Notes under the pieces: model-generated
What the model saw: only the letters and a program-made list of their open reading frames with translations
Database searches by the model: none
Told to the model about the DNA's origin: nothing
Assembly: GCF_010974825.1 (NCBI RefSeq)
Contig: NZ_JAAILA010000010.1
Coordinates: forward strand, 1-64,000
Direction: 5' to 3'
DNA from: Aeromonas rivipollensis
GTDB taxonomy: Bacteria > Pseudomonadota > Gammaproteobacteria > Enterobacterales > Aeromonadaceae
Length of the DNA: 64,000 nucleotides
Program-made: the position numbers and the translations under genes
In this document: positions 61,868 to 64,000 of the stretch, piece by piece
How the letters are laid out: the number at the start of each line of letters is the position of its first letter
Position numbering within the stretch: the first letter of the stretch is position 1

Positions 61868-64000
61868 TCAGAGGGCGTCGGTGACTATCCTCGGGGTCAC
61901 GAAGATCAGCAGTTCACGCTTCTTGTTCTCGCTGGTGGTTTTCTTGAACAGGTAACCGAGACCGGGAATATCCCCCAGCAGCGGCACCTTGCTGACGTCG
62001 CTCTTGATGGTCTGCTGATAGATGCCGCCCAGCACCAGGGTCTCGCCGTTGTTGACCAGCACCTGGGTGGTGATGGACTGGGCGTTGATGGAGACCGCAT
62101 CCCCGGTACCGGTCGGGACGGTCTCCCCCTTGGTATCCTGGGTCACGGTCAAATCCAAAATGACCCTGTTGTCCGGGGTGATCTGTGGCGTGACCTTGAG
62201 ACTCAGCACCGCCTTCTTGAAGGTGACCGAGGTCGCCCCGCTGGACGAAGACTCCACATAGGGGATCTCTGTCCCCTGCTCGATCAGGGCCGGCTTCTGG
62301 TTGGCGGTGGTCACCCTGGGGCTTGCGATGATCTCGGCCTTGCTCTCCTTCTCCAGGGCGGAGAGTTCGAGATCCAGCAGAGTGCCATTGGCCAGACGAG
62401 CTACCTGGAAGGCCAGGGTACCGGCGGCATTGGTCACAGGCAGGTTGACGTTGAGACGATTGTCCAATGCGTCAGGATCACGTGTAATTTGTGAGCTGCC
62501 ATTATCATTACCTGAATCATCATTACCCTCTATGGTGCCCGAGGTACTGTTACCGTGACCGTCATTCTTGGTCACCCCCCAACGCACTCCCAGGGCCTCG
62601 TCAAAACCGTCGTCTATGGTCACCATGCGCGCCTCGATCACCACCTGCTTGACCGGAATATCGAGGATATCCAGCATCCGCTTGACGTTGCTGATGACAT
62701 CCGCCGTGTCCTTGACCACCAGCACGTTGGTGCGTTCATCCACGCTCACCGCCCCTCTGGGAGAGAGCAGCTTGGTACTATCGGAGGAGAGCAGGGCCGC
62801 CACTTCGGATGCCTTGGCATAGTTGATCTGCAGGTACTCGGTATAGAGCGGCGCGAGGTCGGCTACCTGATTGCGGCTCTCCAGCTGCTGTTTCTCTCGT
62901 GCGGCAATCTCCTCCGCCGGGGCTACCAGCAGGATGTTGTTGTCCAGCCGCTTGTCGAGCCCTCTGACCTTGAGGATGATGTCGAGCGCCTGCTCCCAGG
63001 GCACACCATCGAGACGCAGGGTGATATTGCCGGAGACGGAATCCGTGGTCACCAGGTTGAGATTATTGAAGTCGGCGATGATCTGCAGCACTGTCCGAAC
63101 AGGAATATCCTGGAAGTTCAACGAGATTGGTTTGCCCTGATATTGTTTCGCTGTCGTGGTCGCGACCCGCTTCTTCACCTCTATGATGAACATCTTGTCG
63201 GCCTGGTCGTAGCGATAATCAAACTGACCATTGACCGAGAGCTCAAACAGGGTGTCATTGCCCTGGCGGAACACCTCCACCTGGGAGACAGGGGTCGCAA
63301 AATCCTGCACATTGATAAGATTCAGTTGATCATCCGGGATCCGGGTACCGTGGAACTTGGCGAGCACCTTCTGGCCGCGGCTGCTCACATCCACTGCCGC
63401 CGAGCTGTTGTCCAGGGTCACCAGAAACTCCCCCTGTCCCTCCTTGCCACGGCGAAAATCCACCCCCTTGACCGAGTTGAAATAAGCACCGCCTGTATTC
63501 GCCTGCGAGACGGACAACACGGGTTTGCTGGCAGCAACAGGGGCGGGAGCCGCCACGGGAGAGGAGACAGCCGCGGGCTGGTACTGAGACTGGTTCTGGG
63601 CGACCCGCTGGGTATCAATCAGCGCAGACTGGGTAACAGGCTGGCTCCTGACAAGGGCCGACGGGCTGGCAGTTGGAGAGACCGTCGTCGCAGCCACCGG
63701 CTGGCCGGCCTTCTCTCCCAATGACACCAGCAATTTGTTGCCCTGTTGATGGACCTGATAAGGGGTCAGCTGATCGAGCGCTATCTTGATATCCAGCCCC
63801 TCTCCCTTGCCCTCCACCTTGAGGTTGTCCACCCCCTGCTGCTTGATGGGCAGCGGGTTGACCGTCAGCGCCCCTATGGCGCCGGGCACGTGCAGCAGGA
63901 GCTGATTGGGCTCATACGACAGTCTGTCGGTAAATCCGCTCACTGGCTCGCTGAAGCTCAGCTCCAGCAAGAGTTGATCGGCCAGCAGCGGATTCACCTT
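61868..64000 (-). CDS. pilQ: Type IV pilus secretin PilQ (5' end outside the window)
   Basis: At least 710 residues, open to the window edge; the true start is beyond 64000. In order: an AMIN domain near the visible N-terminus (LELSFSEPVSGFTDRLSYEP), a Pro/Ala/Ser/Thr-rich linker, a second AMIN-like segment (FLVTLDNSSAAVDVSSRG), a secretin/TonB short N-terminal domain (ISLNFQDIPVRTVLQIIADF), an N1-type domain (YLQINYAKASEVAALL), and the C-terminal secretin barrel (KAEIIASPRVTTANQKPALI, GGIYQQTIKSDVSKVPLLGD, ELLIFVTPRIV). It forms the outer-membrane pore for type IV pili; in Aeromonas the homologue is TapQ. Confidence 0.95.
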   Translation of the reverse strand, partial: KVNPLLADQLLLELSFSEPVSGFTDRLSYEPNQLLLHVPGAIGALTVNPLPIKQQGVDNLKVEGKGEGLDIKIALDQLTPYQVHQQGNKLLVSLGEKAGQPVAATTVSPTASPSALVRSQPVTQSALIDTQRVAQNQSQYQPAAVSSPVAAPAPVAASKPVLSVSQANTGGAYFNSVKGVDFRRGKEGQGEFLVTLDNSSAAVDVSSRGQKVLAKFHGTRIPDDQLNLINVQDFATPVSQVEVFRQGNDTLFELSVNGQFDYRYDQADKMFIIEVKKRVATTTAKQYQGKPISLNFQDIPVRTVLQIIADFNNLNLVTTDSVSGNITLRLDGVPWEQALDIILKVRGLDKRLDNNILLVAPAEEIAAREKQQLESRNQVADLAPLYTEYLQINYAKASEVAALLSSDSTKLLSPRGAVSVDERTNVLVVKDTADVISNVKRMLDILDIPVKQVVIEARMVTIDDGFDEALGVRWGVTKNDGHGNSTSGTIEGNDDSGNDNGSSQITRDPDALDNRLNVNLPVTNAAGTLAFQVARLANGTLLDLELSALEKESKAEIIASPRVTTANQKPALIEQGTEIPYVESSSSGATSVTFKKAVLSLKVTPQITPDNRVILDLTVTQDTKGETVPTGTGDAVSINAQSITTQVLVNNGETLVLGGIYQQTIKSDVSKVPLLGDIPGLGYLFKKTTSENKKRELLIFVTPRIVTDAL

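Overview
The window is a GC-rich gammaproteobacterial chromosome segment, almost certainly from the genus Aeromonas. The evidence is gene order shared with Enterobacteriaceae and Vibrionaceae (metK-sprT-endA-rsmE-gshB-yqgE-ruvX; hemA-prfA-prmC-sirB2-sirB1-kdsA diverging from lolB-ispE-prs-pth-ychF; pilQ-aroK-aroB-damX-dam-rpe-gph-trpS), a chromosomal class C beta-lactamase of the Aeromonas CepH/MOX/FOX kind, and a type IV pilus secretin next to aroK. Species cannot be fixed from the sequence alone.

Layout. 1-1.2 kb: a complete IS630-family insertion sequence. 1.8-3.1 kb: an unusual protein made of three tandem RidA domains. 3.9-12.1 kb: transketolase divergent from metK, which has MetJ-like boxes, then the sprT-ruvX housekeeping block. 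12.1-15.8 kb: lysR, mdtL and ampC on the minus strand, with a paired TTCAC tag upstream of ampC. 16.0-19.1 kb: an alanine/Na+ symporter gene divergent from transaldolase across a long intergenic region with CRP-like sites. 19.3-23.4 kb: a small conserved protein, a hemerythrin protein, ung, FNR-controlled grcA and dctA. 23.6-36.3 kb: the kdsA-hemA operon, lolB-ispE-(tRNA-Gln)-prs, a periplasmic-type nucleotidase lipoprotein, pth and ychF. 36.4-37.5 kb: a tRNA operon of Met, Gln and Leu genes with one decayed Gln copy. 37.6-48.7 kb: an accessory and transport section (yfbS, yqfB, an esterase, a DUF1622-type membrane protein, a GH13 glucosidase, an ABC-F/MFS operon behind an attenuator-like leader, a DHA2-type MFS exporter, yqaB). 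48.7-54.3 kb: a DUF1338 gene with astD, astA and astC, then pabA. 54.6-64 kb: a small protein, trpS, gph, rpe, dam, damX, aroB, aroK and pilQ, the last cut by the window end.

How the genes relate. Most of the window is core metabolism: pentose phosphate enzymes (tkt, tal, rpe), SAM and glutathione synthesis, haem and KDO synthesis with translation termination (hemA-prfA-prmC-kdsA), isoprenoid and PRPP synthesis, and shikimate enzymes beside DNA adenine methylation. The accessory parts concern drug and beta-lactam defence (ampC, mdtL, ABC-F/MFS, DHA2 MFS) and arginine catabolism (ast genes).

Most interesting signals: (1) the leader upstream of the ABC-F/MFS pair at 43396-43738, with a promoter, a 23-codon upstream ORF, competing hairpins and two intrinsic terminators, the second ending just before the Shine-Dalgarno sequence; (2) the ispE stop codon lying inside a tRNA-Gln gene; (3) a threefold tandem repeat of the pth 3' end; (4) the triple RidA protein; (5) tandem FNR boxes before grcA with 53-bp spacing.
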